The notes below the pieces were generated by a model. That model worked only from the letters and a program-made list of their open reading frames with translations. It searched no databases and was not told the origin of the DNA. Both the position numbers and the translations under genes were made by a program. From Ignavibacteriales bacterium CG12_big_fil_rev_8_21_14_0_65_30_8 (GTDB lineage Bacteria; Bacteroidota; Ignavibacteria; Ignavibacteriales; Ignavibacteriaceae), in the NCBI GenBank assembly GCA_002783525.1, contig PFGS01000237.1, positions 1 through 13,461 on the forward strand: a DNA stretch of 13,461 nucleotides, read 5' to 3'. Below are positions 7,838 to 13,461 of this stretch, one piece after another; position 1 is the first letter of the stretch; each line of letters starts with the position of its first letter.

Positions 7838-8707
7838 ATGCAGAATAAAATAGAATATTTTCTATTTATTTCATTCAGTTTCTTTTTTAAGGTTATTGGA
7901 CTTTCCTTAACACGCAAATTTTCCATCGTCTTTGCTTATTTCTTTTATTATTTAATTCCAATTCGAAAAGAAATAGTTATTAATAATTTAAAATATGCTT
8001 TCCCGGAATTTGATACAAAAAAAATTAAAAAAATATCATTTAAAAATTATAAGAGCTTTGCAATAACTTTTACAGAACTAATGCATATGTCTCACATTTC
8101 AAACAGTGAATTAATTAAAAATGTTGAATGCATAAATCTGGAAATTGTAAAAAAGAAATATGAGGAAGGCAATCCAATAATTCTTCTAACTGCGCATTTT
8201 GGTAATTGGGAATATGTGGCTACTTCAACAGCTCTTCTACTTAATTTACCAGTAAATGCTGTAATGAAAAATCAAAGAAATCCTTATATAACAAAATGGC
8301 TCATAAAAACCAGAACAAGATTCGGTAATGAAGCTATACCAATGGGTGTTCAAATAAGAAAAGTTTTTGAAAAGTTAAAAGAAAAACAAATAGTTTTAAT
8401 GGCTGCTGATCAAAGAGGAGATGAAGAAAGTATCAGAGTTGATTTATTTGGACGGAGTACTTCCGTATTCCCCGGACCAGCAACACTTGCACTAAAAACA
8501 AAAGCAGCTTTGATTTGTGCTATTCCGGTTAGACAAAGTAATTATATTTATAAAATTAATTTTGAAGAATTATCACTGGAAAATTTACCTGAAGATTTAG
8601 AACAAAAGAAAATTGAGATTTGCCAGAGGTATTCAAATTATCTTCAAAAAATTATAGAGAAAAATCCGGAACAATGGCTGTGGATGCATAGAAGATGGAA
8701 ACACTAA
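7838..8707 (+). CDS. LpxL/HtrB-family lipid A acyltransferase-like protein
   Basis: A 289-residue inner-membrane acyltransferase of the LpxL/LpxM family. These transfer an acyl chain from acyl-ACP onto a lipid A precursor. The N-terminus is hydrophobic (about 8-40) and serves as membrane anchor. The catalytic H-x4-E motif is His120-Phe-Gly-Asn-Trp-Glu125. Later conserved blocks include DQRGDEES (191-198), DLFGR (202-206), FPGPATLALKTKA and the terminal PEQWLWMHRRWK (277-288), all typical of the family and its usual length. The glycosyltransferase gene 16 bases downstream supports a glycolipid or LPS role. The exact acceptor and chain length cannot be read from sequence, and some relatives acylate other lipids. 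The ATG at 7838 has no clear ribosome binding site. It is the first gene of the long run extending to the right edge. Confidence 0.88.
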   Translation: MQNKIEYFLFISFSFFFKVIGLSLTRKFSIVFAYFFYYLIPIRKEIVINNLKYAFPEFDTKKIKKISFKNYKSFAITFTELMHMSHISNSELIKNVECINLEIVKKKYEEGNPIILLTAHFGNWEYVATSTALLLNLPVNAVMKNQRNPYITKWLIKTRTRFGNEAIPMGVQIRKVFEKLKEKQIVLMAADQRGDEESIRVDLFGRSTSVFPGPATLALKTKAALICAIPVRQSNYIYKINFEELSLENLPEDLEQKKIEICQRYSNYLQKIIEKNPEQWLWMHRRWKH

Positions 8708-8723
8708 TAACATTTAAGATTTG

Positions 8724-9743
8724 ATGAAAAAATTTTTAATAATACAAACTGCTTTTATTGGTGATGCAATTTTAACTCTTCCAATGATCGAAAAATTAAA
8801 GGAATCTAATCCTGATTCATTAATTGATGTGCTTTCCATTCCATCAACAGAAGAAATATTTAAATCCTCACCTTTTGTTAATAAAGTGTATGTAATTGAT
8901 AAAAAGAGTAAATATAAAGGTTTTTTTTCTATCTTCAAGTTCTCTAAAAAACTTAAAAAAAATAATTATACAAAAATTTATTCACCACACCGATCTTTCC
9001 GTTCAGCTATTATTGCAAAACTTATAAATGCAAATGAAAGCTATTCATTTTCAAATTCAAACTTTAAATTTTTATATTCTGATATTATAAACTACAATAA
9101 AGATAAACACGAGGTGCAGCGAAATCTTGATTTGATCTTACATGCATATGATGAAAAGTCTTGGAAGATTATACCTAAATTAAATATTGATGATAGGTCC
9201 AAAAACAAAGTAGATGATTTTTTTGTAAATTTGGAAGCCAAAAATAAATTTGCTGCAATTGCTTCTGGTAGTATTTGGGAGACTAAAAGATATCCCCAAA
9301 ACTATTTTGTAGAAATAGTTAGAAACTTGGCTGCTGATTCTTTTACTGTTTTTTTAATTGGCAGTAAAGTTGATGAGAAATTGTGTGGATCAATTTTGGA
9401 AAATTCAGGACAAAATGTAATAAATGTAGCTGGTAAATTTTCTTTGATTGAATCTGTTTATTTCTTAAAAAGAATGGATATATTAATTGCTAATGACAGT
9501 GCACCTACTCATTTAGGAGTTTGTGCTGATATTCCTGTTCTAACAATTTATTGCTCAACTGTACAAAATTTTGGATTTTACCCGTACAATAATAAAAGCA
9601 GTTATATTTCCTATGATAATCTAGATTGTAAACCATGCGGAATTCATGGTTTTAATAATTGTCCTATAAAAACATTTGACTGTGGTAATTTATTAAAACC
9701 AGAAAAAATTCTTTTAAAAATTAAGGAAATGACTAATGCCTGA
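8724..9743 (+). CDS. Glycosyltransferase family 9, ADP-heptose--LPS heptosyltransferase-like
   Basis: A 339-residue GT-B fold enzyme of family 9. Such enzymes add heptose or a related sugar to the lipopolysaccharide inner core on the cytoplasmic face of the inner membrane. The N-terminal motif IGDAILTLP (12-20) contains the likely catalytic base Asp14. SGSIWETKRYP (181-191) carries the conserved lysine (Lys188) for phosphate binding, and NDSAPTHLG (257-265) is the nucleotide-sugar site. The C-terminal part has four cysteines (302, 305, 313, 320) in a CxxC...C...C pattern seen in WaaF-type members. I start at the ATG at 8724; the TTG immediately before it (8721) would only add one residue. It overlaps tsaC by 8 bases, suggesting coupled translation. 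The actual sugar and acceptor are unknown; WaaF is the closest named role. Confidence 0.87.
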   Translation: MKKFLIIQTAFIGDAILTLPMIEKLKESNPDSLIDVLSIPSTEEIFKSSPFVNKVYVIDKKSKYKGFFSIFKFSKKLKKNNYTKIYSPHRSFRSAIIAKLINANESYSFSNSNFKFLYSDIINYNKDKHEVQRNLDLILHAYDEKSWKIIPKLNIDDRSKNKVDDFFVNLEAKNKFAAIASGSIWETKRYPQNYFVEIVRNLAADSFTVFLIGSKVDEKLCGSILENSGQNVINVAGKFSLIESVYFLKRMDILIANDSAPTHLGVCADIPVLTIYCSTVQNFGFYPYNNKSSYISYDNLDCKPCGIHGFNNCPIKTFDCGNLLKPEKILLKIKEMTNA

Positions 9744-10374
9744 AATTGTAAATGCTGAAAATATCAATATTGATAATAATATTGATGAAGCAGTATCATT
9801 AGCCAAAAAATTATATTTCGGAGGTTCAATCTTTATTTATCCAACCGATACAATTTATGGAATCGGAGCCAACCCTTTAAATGAAAAGGCTGTAAAAAAA
9901 ATTGATAAAATTAAAGGAAGAGATGAGAGGAAAAAAAATATTCTGCTTATAAATAATATAGATAACCTATTAGAATATGTAGATGTGCAATCGGAAAAAT
10001 ATCTGGATTTTCTACTTGCTGTTTGGCCTAATCCTGTTTCAGTAGTTTTAACTTTAAATGATAAGTATAAAAATTTATTACACTCTTCAAATTGTGCATT
10101 TAGAATTCCCAATCATCGTTTCTGTTTAAGACTTTTAGAAGAGCTTAAAATGCCATTAATATCTACAAGTGTTAATAAATCAAATAATCCGCCTATAAAT
10201 GAACCAAGTGTAATAATGGAAGAATTCGCTAATGAAATAGACACTATATTTTATAGCAATAACAAAAATTATTACGAAGCTTCAACTATAATTGACCTCT
10301 CTGATATGAAACCAAAGGTATTAAGACAGGGTAAGATGAAGGTTGATGAAATGATAGAAAAGTATTTAAATTAA
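9736..10374 (+). CDS. tsaC: Threonylcarbamoyl-AMP synthase (YrdC/Sua5 family)
   Basis: Makes L-threonylcarbamoyl-AMP from threonine, bicarbonate and ATP, the first step of the t6A37 modification of tRNAs that read ANN codons. It has 212 residues: the YrdC domain alone, without the C-terminal Sua5 domain. Conserved blocks are YPTDTIYGIGA (35-45), KIKGRDERKKNILL (58-71), VWPNPVSVVL (96-105), FRIPNH (122-127) and STSVNKSNNPP (143-153). Several deviate from the commonest forms: KGRDERKKN for KGRPxxKPL, WPNPVS for WPGPLT, and SVN for SAN. The fold is clear. The start overlaps the glycosyltransferase stop by 8 bases, and the M23 gene begins 5 bases after its stop. Partner genes tsaB, tsaD and tsaE are not in the window. 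Confidence 0.9.
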   Translation: MPEIVNAENINIDNNIDEAVSLAKKLYFGGSIFIYPTDTIYGIGANPLNEKAVKKIDKIKGRDERKKNILLINNIDNLLEYVDVQSEKYLDFLLAVWPNPVSVVLTLNDKYKNLLHSSNCAFRIPNHRFCLRLLEELKMPLISTSVNKSNNPPINEPSVIMEEFANEIDTIFYSNNKNYYEASTIIDLSDMKPKVLRQGKMKVDEMIEKYLN

Positions 10375-10379
10375 ATAAA

Positions 10380-11240
10380 ATGAAACTGAACTTAAAAAAA
10401 ATAAAAGAACTAAAAACATTCTCTATTCTAATAATACCTGATCATTCAGGAATCCAAACAAAGCAACGTAAGTTAAATTTAGGAACTATAATTGCAATAA
10501 TTTCAGCTTATAGCATATGCATATTTATCATTGGATTTCTATTATTTGATGTTGGTCCATTTGGAAGGATGTTGGGGTTAAATAATCCAAATTTGAGTAA
10601 AGAAGAAATCCAGCAAGTTGAAATGCTAAATAAGAGGTTAATTTATTTAAGCAGAGAAATGATGGAATTAAAATCCACTAATCAAAAATTAAAAGAAGCT
10701 ATGTATTTGGGTGATTCTACTTTAGTAGATTCTTTATTGAATATTAAATCTAAAAAAACTGCTGATTCTGTTTCAACTGTAAAGAACAAACCAATAAAAG
10801 GTGATCTGTTTTTTATTCTCAATAAACTATTACAAGGGGTTGATAAAAAAAAAAATAACCAGATTTTTTTTGAAAAACCTGTTGACGGATTTATTAGCAA
10901 TAAATTTGATACCGAAACCGGTCATTTTGGGATTGATTATGCTTTGAAAACCGGAACGGCTATTCATGCTTCAACAGGCGGGTTTGTAATTTTTTCAGAT
11001 TATACTGTTAAAGATGGTTATATGCTTATAATTAATTGTCCAAATAATTATATTACTATATATAAACATTGTTCAATTCTTTTAAAGAGAGAAAGAGAAA
11101 CAGTTTCAACTGGTGAAATAATTGCATTAAGTGGCAACAGTGGAATGATCAGCACAGGTCCACATTTACATTTTGAAATTTGGAAAGAGGGAATACCTAT
11201 TGATCCCTTAAAAGTATTTTTAAATTATTTAAAGGAGTAA
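10380..11240 (+). CDS. Membrane-anchored M23 (LytM) family metallopeptidase
   Basis: A probable peptidoglycan endopeptidase of 286 residues. The cytoplasmic N-terminus includes a FSILIIPDHSG stretch typical of this subgroup. One membrane helix (about 35-57) is followed by a predicted coiled coil (about 73-107), a low-complexity linker and a LytM domain (about 165-280). All four zinc or catalytic residues are present: His182 and Asp186 (HFGID), His230 (YKH) and His262/His264 (HLH), so the enzyme should be active. It would cut cross-links in the periplasm. The bactofilin gene begins 3 bases downstream; M23 peptidase and bactofilin pairs shape cells in Helicobacter and other bacteria. An uninterrupted 11-A run (10845-10855) encodes the linker, so frame errors there would remove the catalytic domain. 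Confidence 0.92.
   Translation: MKLNLKKIKELKTFSILIIPDHSGIQTKQRKLNLGTIIAIISAYSICIFIIGFLLFDVGPFGRMLGLNNPNLSKEEIQQVEMLNKRLIYLSREMMELKSTNQKLKEAMYLGDSTLVDSLLNIKSKKTADSVSTVKNKPIKGDLFFILNKLLQGVDKKKNNQIFFEKPVDGFISNKFDTETGHFGIDYALKTGTAIHASTGGFVIFSDYTVKDGYMLIINCPNNYITIYKHCSILLKRERETVSTGEIIALSGNSGMISTGPHLHFEIWKEGIPIDPLKVFLNYLKE
11231..11237 (+). promoter_or_regulatory. Ribosome binding site fixing the bactofilin TTG start
   Basis: AAAGGAG lies inside the last codons of the M23 gene, 6 bases before TTG at 11244. It is one of the strongest Shine-Dalgarno matches in the window, and the next in-frame ATG would cost over 20 residues, including the start of the beta-helical domain. This supports TTG as the true start. 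Confidence 0.75.
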
Positions 11241-11243
11241 CAA

Positions 11244-11630
11244 TTGAAAAAGGATAATAGTTTTAAAAATAATGAACTTACCATAATAAGTACTGGTGTA
11301 GTTTTAGAGGGGAAAATGAAATGTAACGGCAATATAAGAGTTGATGGAGCAATACATGGTGATATTGATGCTGTAGGCAATATCACTATTGGAAGTAGTG
11401 GGAAAGTGAAAGGAGAAATAACAGCTAAAGATATTACAATTGGAGGTAAAGTGGATGGAATTGTTAGAGCTGAAAACAAAGTAGTTTTAGAAGCTAAATC
11501 AATGTTAAGGGGAGAACTTAATACAAAAATTTTAGTTATAGCTGAGGGAGCTATCTTTGACGGTACAAGTAAAATGATGTCAAACGAAAAAATACCTATT
11601 AAAACACCTCAAACTTTGAATGTTAAATGA
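11244..11630 (+). CDS. Bactofilin
   Basis: A 128-residue bactofilin, a self-polymerising cytoskeletal protein that forms nucleotide-independent filaments at the inner face of the membrane. Short hydrophilic ends flank a right-handed beta-helix core (about 13-110). The core shows the family's repeating pattern of short beta strands with glycines, for example IRVDGAIHGDID, NITIGSSGKVKGEI and ITIGGKVDG. It starts at TTG with a strong ribosome binding site. It sits 3 bases after an M23 peptidase, as in cell-shape loci where the bactofilin positions the hydrolase (CcmA with Csd1-type proteins), so a similar partnership is likely. Its stop codon overlaps the next start by 4 bases (ATGA), coupling it to the ATP synthase accessory genes. 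Confidence 0.93.
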   Translation: MKKDNSFKNNELTIISTGVVLEGKMKCNGNIRVDGAIHGDIDAVGNITIGSSGKVKGEITAKDITIGGKVDGIVRAENKVVLEAKSMLRGELNTKILVIAEGAIFDGTSKMMSNEKIPIKTPQTLNVK

Positions 11631-11860
11631 AACAGCAAGATGAGCAGTCTAAGGATGATAACAATTTAAGATCTTTGGGTAACTATCTTGGGTTAGGAAT
11701 GCAGCTTGCTGCAACAGTTGGAGTAATGGTTTTAATTGGTTATTGGTTAGATGGAAAATTTAAAACAAGTCCTTGGTTAATATTAATTTTTTCATTTTTG
11801 GGTATAGCATCGGGTCTTTATAATTTTCTTAAAACGGTAATCCAACCACCTAAAAAATGA
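11627..11860 (+). CDS. atpZ: AtpZ/AtpI-family small membrane protein
   Basis: A 77-residue protein with two membrane helices (about 21-40 and 49-69) joined by a short loop. The sequence GYWLDGKFKTSPWL (38-51) is the family signature (G-x-W-L-D ... P) of the AtpZ/ATPase gene 1 group, and a glycine-rich second helix follows. Members are encoded at the start of F-type ATP synthase operons and are thought to help assemble or stabilise the c-ring or to carry ions; the exact role is unsettled. Its ends overlap both neighbours by 4 bases (ATGA at 11627 and 11857). There is no separate ribosome binding site, so it probably depends on translational coupling. Its position before atpB supports the assignment. 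Confidence 0.85.
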   Translation: MKQQDEQSKDDNNLRSLGNYLGLGMQLAATVGVMVLIGYWLDGKFKTSPWLILIFSFLGIASGLYNFLKTVIQPPKK

Positions 11861-12252
11861 ATCCCTTAAAAGTATTCAAAATTACAATTGTTTTTACATT
11901 TCTAAGCTTCATTTCAATTTATTTATTAAGACTGAACAACTACATTACAACATTAGAAGCTTATTCATCATTCTGGGCATGTTGCTTTACTAGTGTTAAT
12001 TATTATTTGGGAATGCTATCAATAAAAATAGGAATAAACAGAAATTATAAGGTTTTAATGATAAGCTTCTTTGGTGGCATGTTAATTCGGCTTATTTTAT
12101 TGTTATTACTTGTATTTATAGGTCTAAAATTCTTGGAAATAAGTAGGAATATCTTTATTTTTTTAATTCTATTTTTTTACATTTTGTATTTATTATCAGA
12201 GGTATCATTTCTGATTTTTTGGAATAAGGAACACGAAAAAAATAATGATTGA
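11857..12252 (+). CDS. Small four-helix membrane protein, probable AtpI-like ATP synthase accessory
   Basis: A 131-residue hydrophobic protein with about four membrane segments (roughly 8-26, 38-57, 66-93, 98-122) and a charged C-terminus (NKEHEKNND). I see no diagnostic motif. Position between atpZ and atpB, length and topology fit the AtpI/UncI-type subunit I proteins, which assist assembly of the c-ring. The start ATG overlaps the atpZ stop (ATGA), and its stop overlaps the atpB start by 8 bases, so its production is tied to both. If it is not AtpI it may be a lineage-specific helper. The naming rests on context, not strong sequence recognition. Confidence 0.72.
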   Translation: MNPLKVFKITIVFTFLSFISIYLLRLNNYITTLEAYSSFWACCFTSVNYYLGMLSIKIGINRNYKVLMISFFGGMLIRLILLLLLVFIGLKFLEISRNIFIFLILFFYILYLLSEVSFLIFWNKEHEKNND

Positions 12253-13090
12253 AAATATACAAGATACAGTGGCGGTAGCGGATACGGTACATAAATCAGA
12301 GGGTGGTAGTGGTTGGATTTTACACCATGTTATGGATTCAAACAAAATCGATTTTGAACCATTTGGAACTTTAACTTTACCCCATCTTTCTATTTTTGGA
12401 ATTGATATTTCTATTACAAAACATATCTTTTTTTCTTGGGTTATTTCTTTACTATTGATAGTGTTGTTAATAATAGTGGCAAAGAATTATAAAAAATCAC
12501 TAATACCCAAAGGTATATCAAATTTATTTGAGCTTATAATAATTTTTGTAAGAGATGAAATTGTTAAACCAACCATCGGTAAAGGATATGAATTCTTTCT
12601 ACCGTTTTTGCTAACAACATTCTTTTTTATTTTGATTGCAAATTTATTTGGTCTTATTCCTTACAGTACAACTGTAACTGGAAATATAGCAGTAACAGCA
12701 ACATTAGCTGTTATATCATTTGTTGCAATTCAGATTGGAGGAATTAGATCAAATGGATTTTTCGGATATTTTAAAGGACTAATCCCATCCGGAATGCCAA
12801 GCTGGTTGTTAACAATTATTATTCCGTTAGAAATTTTAGGTTTGTTTACAAAACCATTTGCATTGTGTATACGTCTTTTTGCAAATATGATTGCCGGGCA
12901 CGTTGTAATTTTATCGCTTATAGGTTTAATATTTATCTTTAAAGCTATTTGGTTTGTTGTTGCACCTGTTTCAGTAGGCTTTGCTCTATTTATATTTTTT
13001 CTGGAAATTTTAGTTGCTTTAATTCAAGCATATATATTTACGATGTTAACTGCATTATTTATAGGAATGGCGGTTCATCAGGAACATTAA
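12245..13090 (+). CDS. atpB: F0F1 ATP synthase subunit a
   Basis: The stator subunit that, with the c-ring, forms the ion path through the membrane. It has 281 residues, with a polar N-terminus (about 1-58) and then five or six membrane helices. The essential arginine is Arg210 in LCIRLFANMIAGH (208-219), facing the c-ring carboxylate. Gln261 in LIQAYIF matches E. coli Gln252. The half-channel pair Glu219/His245 of E. coli is exchanged here to His219 and Glu254, a known alternative arrangement. The final segment TALFIGMAVHQEH is typical of the family. The 8-base overlap with the upstream gene suggests coupling; the nearest purine run (AAGGA at 12226-12230) is 14 bases from the ATG. It is followed by atpE after 38 bases. 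Confidence 0.97.
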   Translation: MIENIQDTVAVADTVHKSEGGSGWILHHVMDSNKIDFEPFGTLTLPHLSIFGIDISITKHIFFSWVISLLLIVLLIIVAKNYKKSLIPKGISNLFELIIIFVRDEIVKPTIGKGYEFFLPFLLTTFFFILIANLFGLIPYSTTVTGNIAVTATLAVISFVAIQIGGIRSNGFFGYFKGLIPSGMPSWLLTIIIPLEILGLFTKPFALCIRLFANMIAGHVVILSLIGLIFIFKAIWFVVAPVSVGFALFIFFLEILVALIQAYIFTMLTALFIGMAVHQEH

Positions 13091-13115
13091 GAAATATTTT
13101 TTAAACATAAACTTT

Positions 13116-13121
13116 AAGGAG
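13116..13121 (+). promoter_or_regulatory. Strong ribosome binding site of atpE
   Basis: AAGGAG lies 7 bases before the atpE ATG. It is stronger than most sites in this window, and a leader of 38 bases separates atpE from atpB. This fits the need for many c subunits per complex, with translation independent of the upstream gene. Confidence 0.75.
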
Positions 13122-13128
13122 TACAAAA

Positions 13129-13350
13129 ATGGATTTAGCATGGTTAGGTGCTGGCATTGGCGCCGGAATTGTTTTAGTTGGTGCTGGATTAGGAATTGGT
13201 AAACTTGCTGCTGCTGCAATGGAAGCAATGGGAAGACAACCGGAAGCTGCCGGAACGATAAGAACAAATATGATTATTGCTGCAGCATTGATCGAAGGTC
13301 TTGGATTTTTCGGACTAGTTATCTGTATCTTATTAGCTATTAAGGCTTAA
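13129..13350 (+). CDS. atpE: F0F1 ATP synthase subunit c
   Basis: Forms the rotating c-ring of the F0 motor. It has 73 residues and two membrane helices in a hairpin. Helix 1 has the GxGxGxG packing motif (18-24), the polar loop is RQPEA (36-40), and helix 2 carries the ion-binding carboxylate Glu56 (ALIEGLG). In sodium-binding rings such as that of Ilyobacter, a Gln sits 33 residues before this Glu and a Ser or Thr follows it. Here those places are Ile23 and Gly57, so proton coupling is the likely mode (inference). A strong ribosome binding site precedes it. A short hairpin lies between it and the next gene. Confidence 0.97.
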   Translation: MDLAWLGAGIGAGIVLVGAGLGIGKLAAAAMEAMGRQPEAAGTIRTNMIIAAALIEGLGFFGLVICILLAIKA

Positions 13351-13361
13351 TTTATTTATTT

Positions 13362-13378
13362 GATCCTCAAAAAGGATC
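13362..13378 (+). other. Short hairpin between atpE and atpF
   Basis: GATCCT (13362-13367) pairs with AGGATC (13373-13378) across a 5-base CAAAA loop. The stem has only six pairs and is followed by CTTT and A-rich sequence rather than a long T run, so it is a weak terminator at best. It might be a partial attenuator or an RNA 3' end stabiliser that raises the level of atpE mRNA relative to downstream genes. That role is inference. Confidence 0.4.
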
Positions 13379-13411
13379 CTTTAAAAATTATTATTTAATT
13401 AAGGAAATTAT

Positions 13412-13461
13412 ATGATTACCGGTTTAACATTATCATTTTTTGCTTTTACCTCTGAAGGTGG
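13412..13461 (+). CDS. atpF: Probable ATP synthase subunit b, first 16 codons only (3' cut off)
   Basis: An open frame starts at ATG 13412 and runs off the right edge, giving MITGLTLSFFAFTSEGG as far as can be read. AAGGAA at 13401-13406 sits 5 bases upstream and serves as ribosome binding site. Too little is visible for a motif, but a hydrophobic start followed by EGG resembles the N-terminus of many b subunits, and the order a, c, b is the usual F-type operon order. The assignment is mainly from position; subunit delta is the alternative. Confidence 0.68.
   Translation, partial: MITGLTLSFFAFTSEG

Noticed and set aside
13055..13267. Minus-strand open frame across the atpB-atpE gap
   Set aside because: Antisense to atpE and low-complexity (glutamine-rich complement of alanine codons); no independent support.
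1..13461. Mobile element, CRISPR array, tRNA/rRNA, toxin-antitoxin or defence system
   Set aside because: Scan showed no repeated spacers, terminal inverted repeats, transposase or RNA gene signatures; genes are housekeeping, with uniform base composition and orientation.

Overview
The window is an AT-rich (roughly 30% GC by eye), densely packed piece of bacterial chromosome. All supported genes lie on the + strand, and no gap between genes is longer than about 130 bases. A lipid A-type acyltransferase and a heptosyltransferase-like glycosyltransferase point to a Gram-negative cell. A GWxTD-domain protein, an M23 peptidase/bactofilin pair directly upstream of the ATP synthase genes, and generally weak ribosome binding sites suggest the Bacteroidota/Chlorobi/Ignavibacteria side of the FCB group. 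An Ignavibacteria-like genome is my best guess, but this is inference from gene content, not a database match.

Left part (1-4660): the 3' 95% or so of dnaE, the replicative DNA polymerase III alpha subunit, runs in from the left edge. After a 114-base gap with a good promoter come a short-chain dehydrogenase resembling the FabL/FabI enoyl-ACP reductases and a thioredoxin. The two form a small operon closed by a strong intrinsic terminator.

Middle part (4661-7783): a full-length three-domain serA (serine biosynthesis) starts only 15 bases after that terminator. It is followed by a secreted GWxTD-domain protein of unknown function and a second strong terminator. A sigma-70-like promoter overlaps that second terminator.

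Right part (7838-13461): a nearly gapless co-directional run of ten genes. Two are envelope glycolipid genes (LpxL-like acyltransferase and GT9 heptosyltransferase-like protein). They are followed by the tRNA t6A gene tsaC, a membrane-anchored M23 peptidase, a bactofilin, an AtpZ/AtpI-family protein, a small four-helix membrane protein, atpB, atpE and the first codons of a probable atpF. Overlaps of 4 or 8 bases join five of the junctions or sit beside 3-5 base gaps, so most of this run is probably translated from common transcripts. It links outer-membrane building, cell-wall shaping and the F0 motor.

I see no CRISPR array, transposon, tRNA, rRNA, prophage or defence island. The window is mainly housekeeping and I do not claim a new system. 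The points most worth following are the envelope-to-ATP-synthase gene run, promoters or starts overlapping terminators, an 11-A tract inside the M23 gene, and the atypical FabL/FabI-like reductase.
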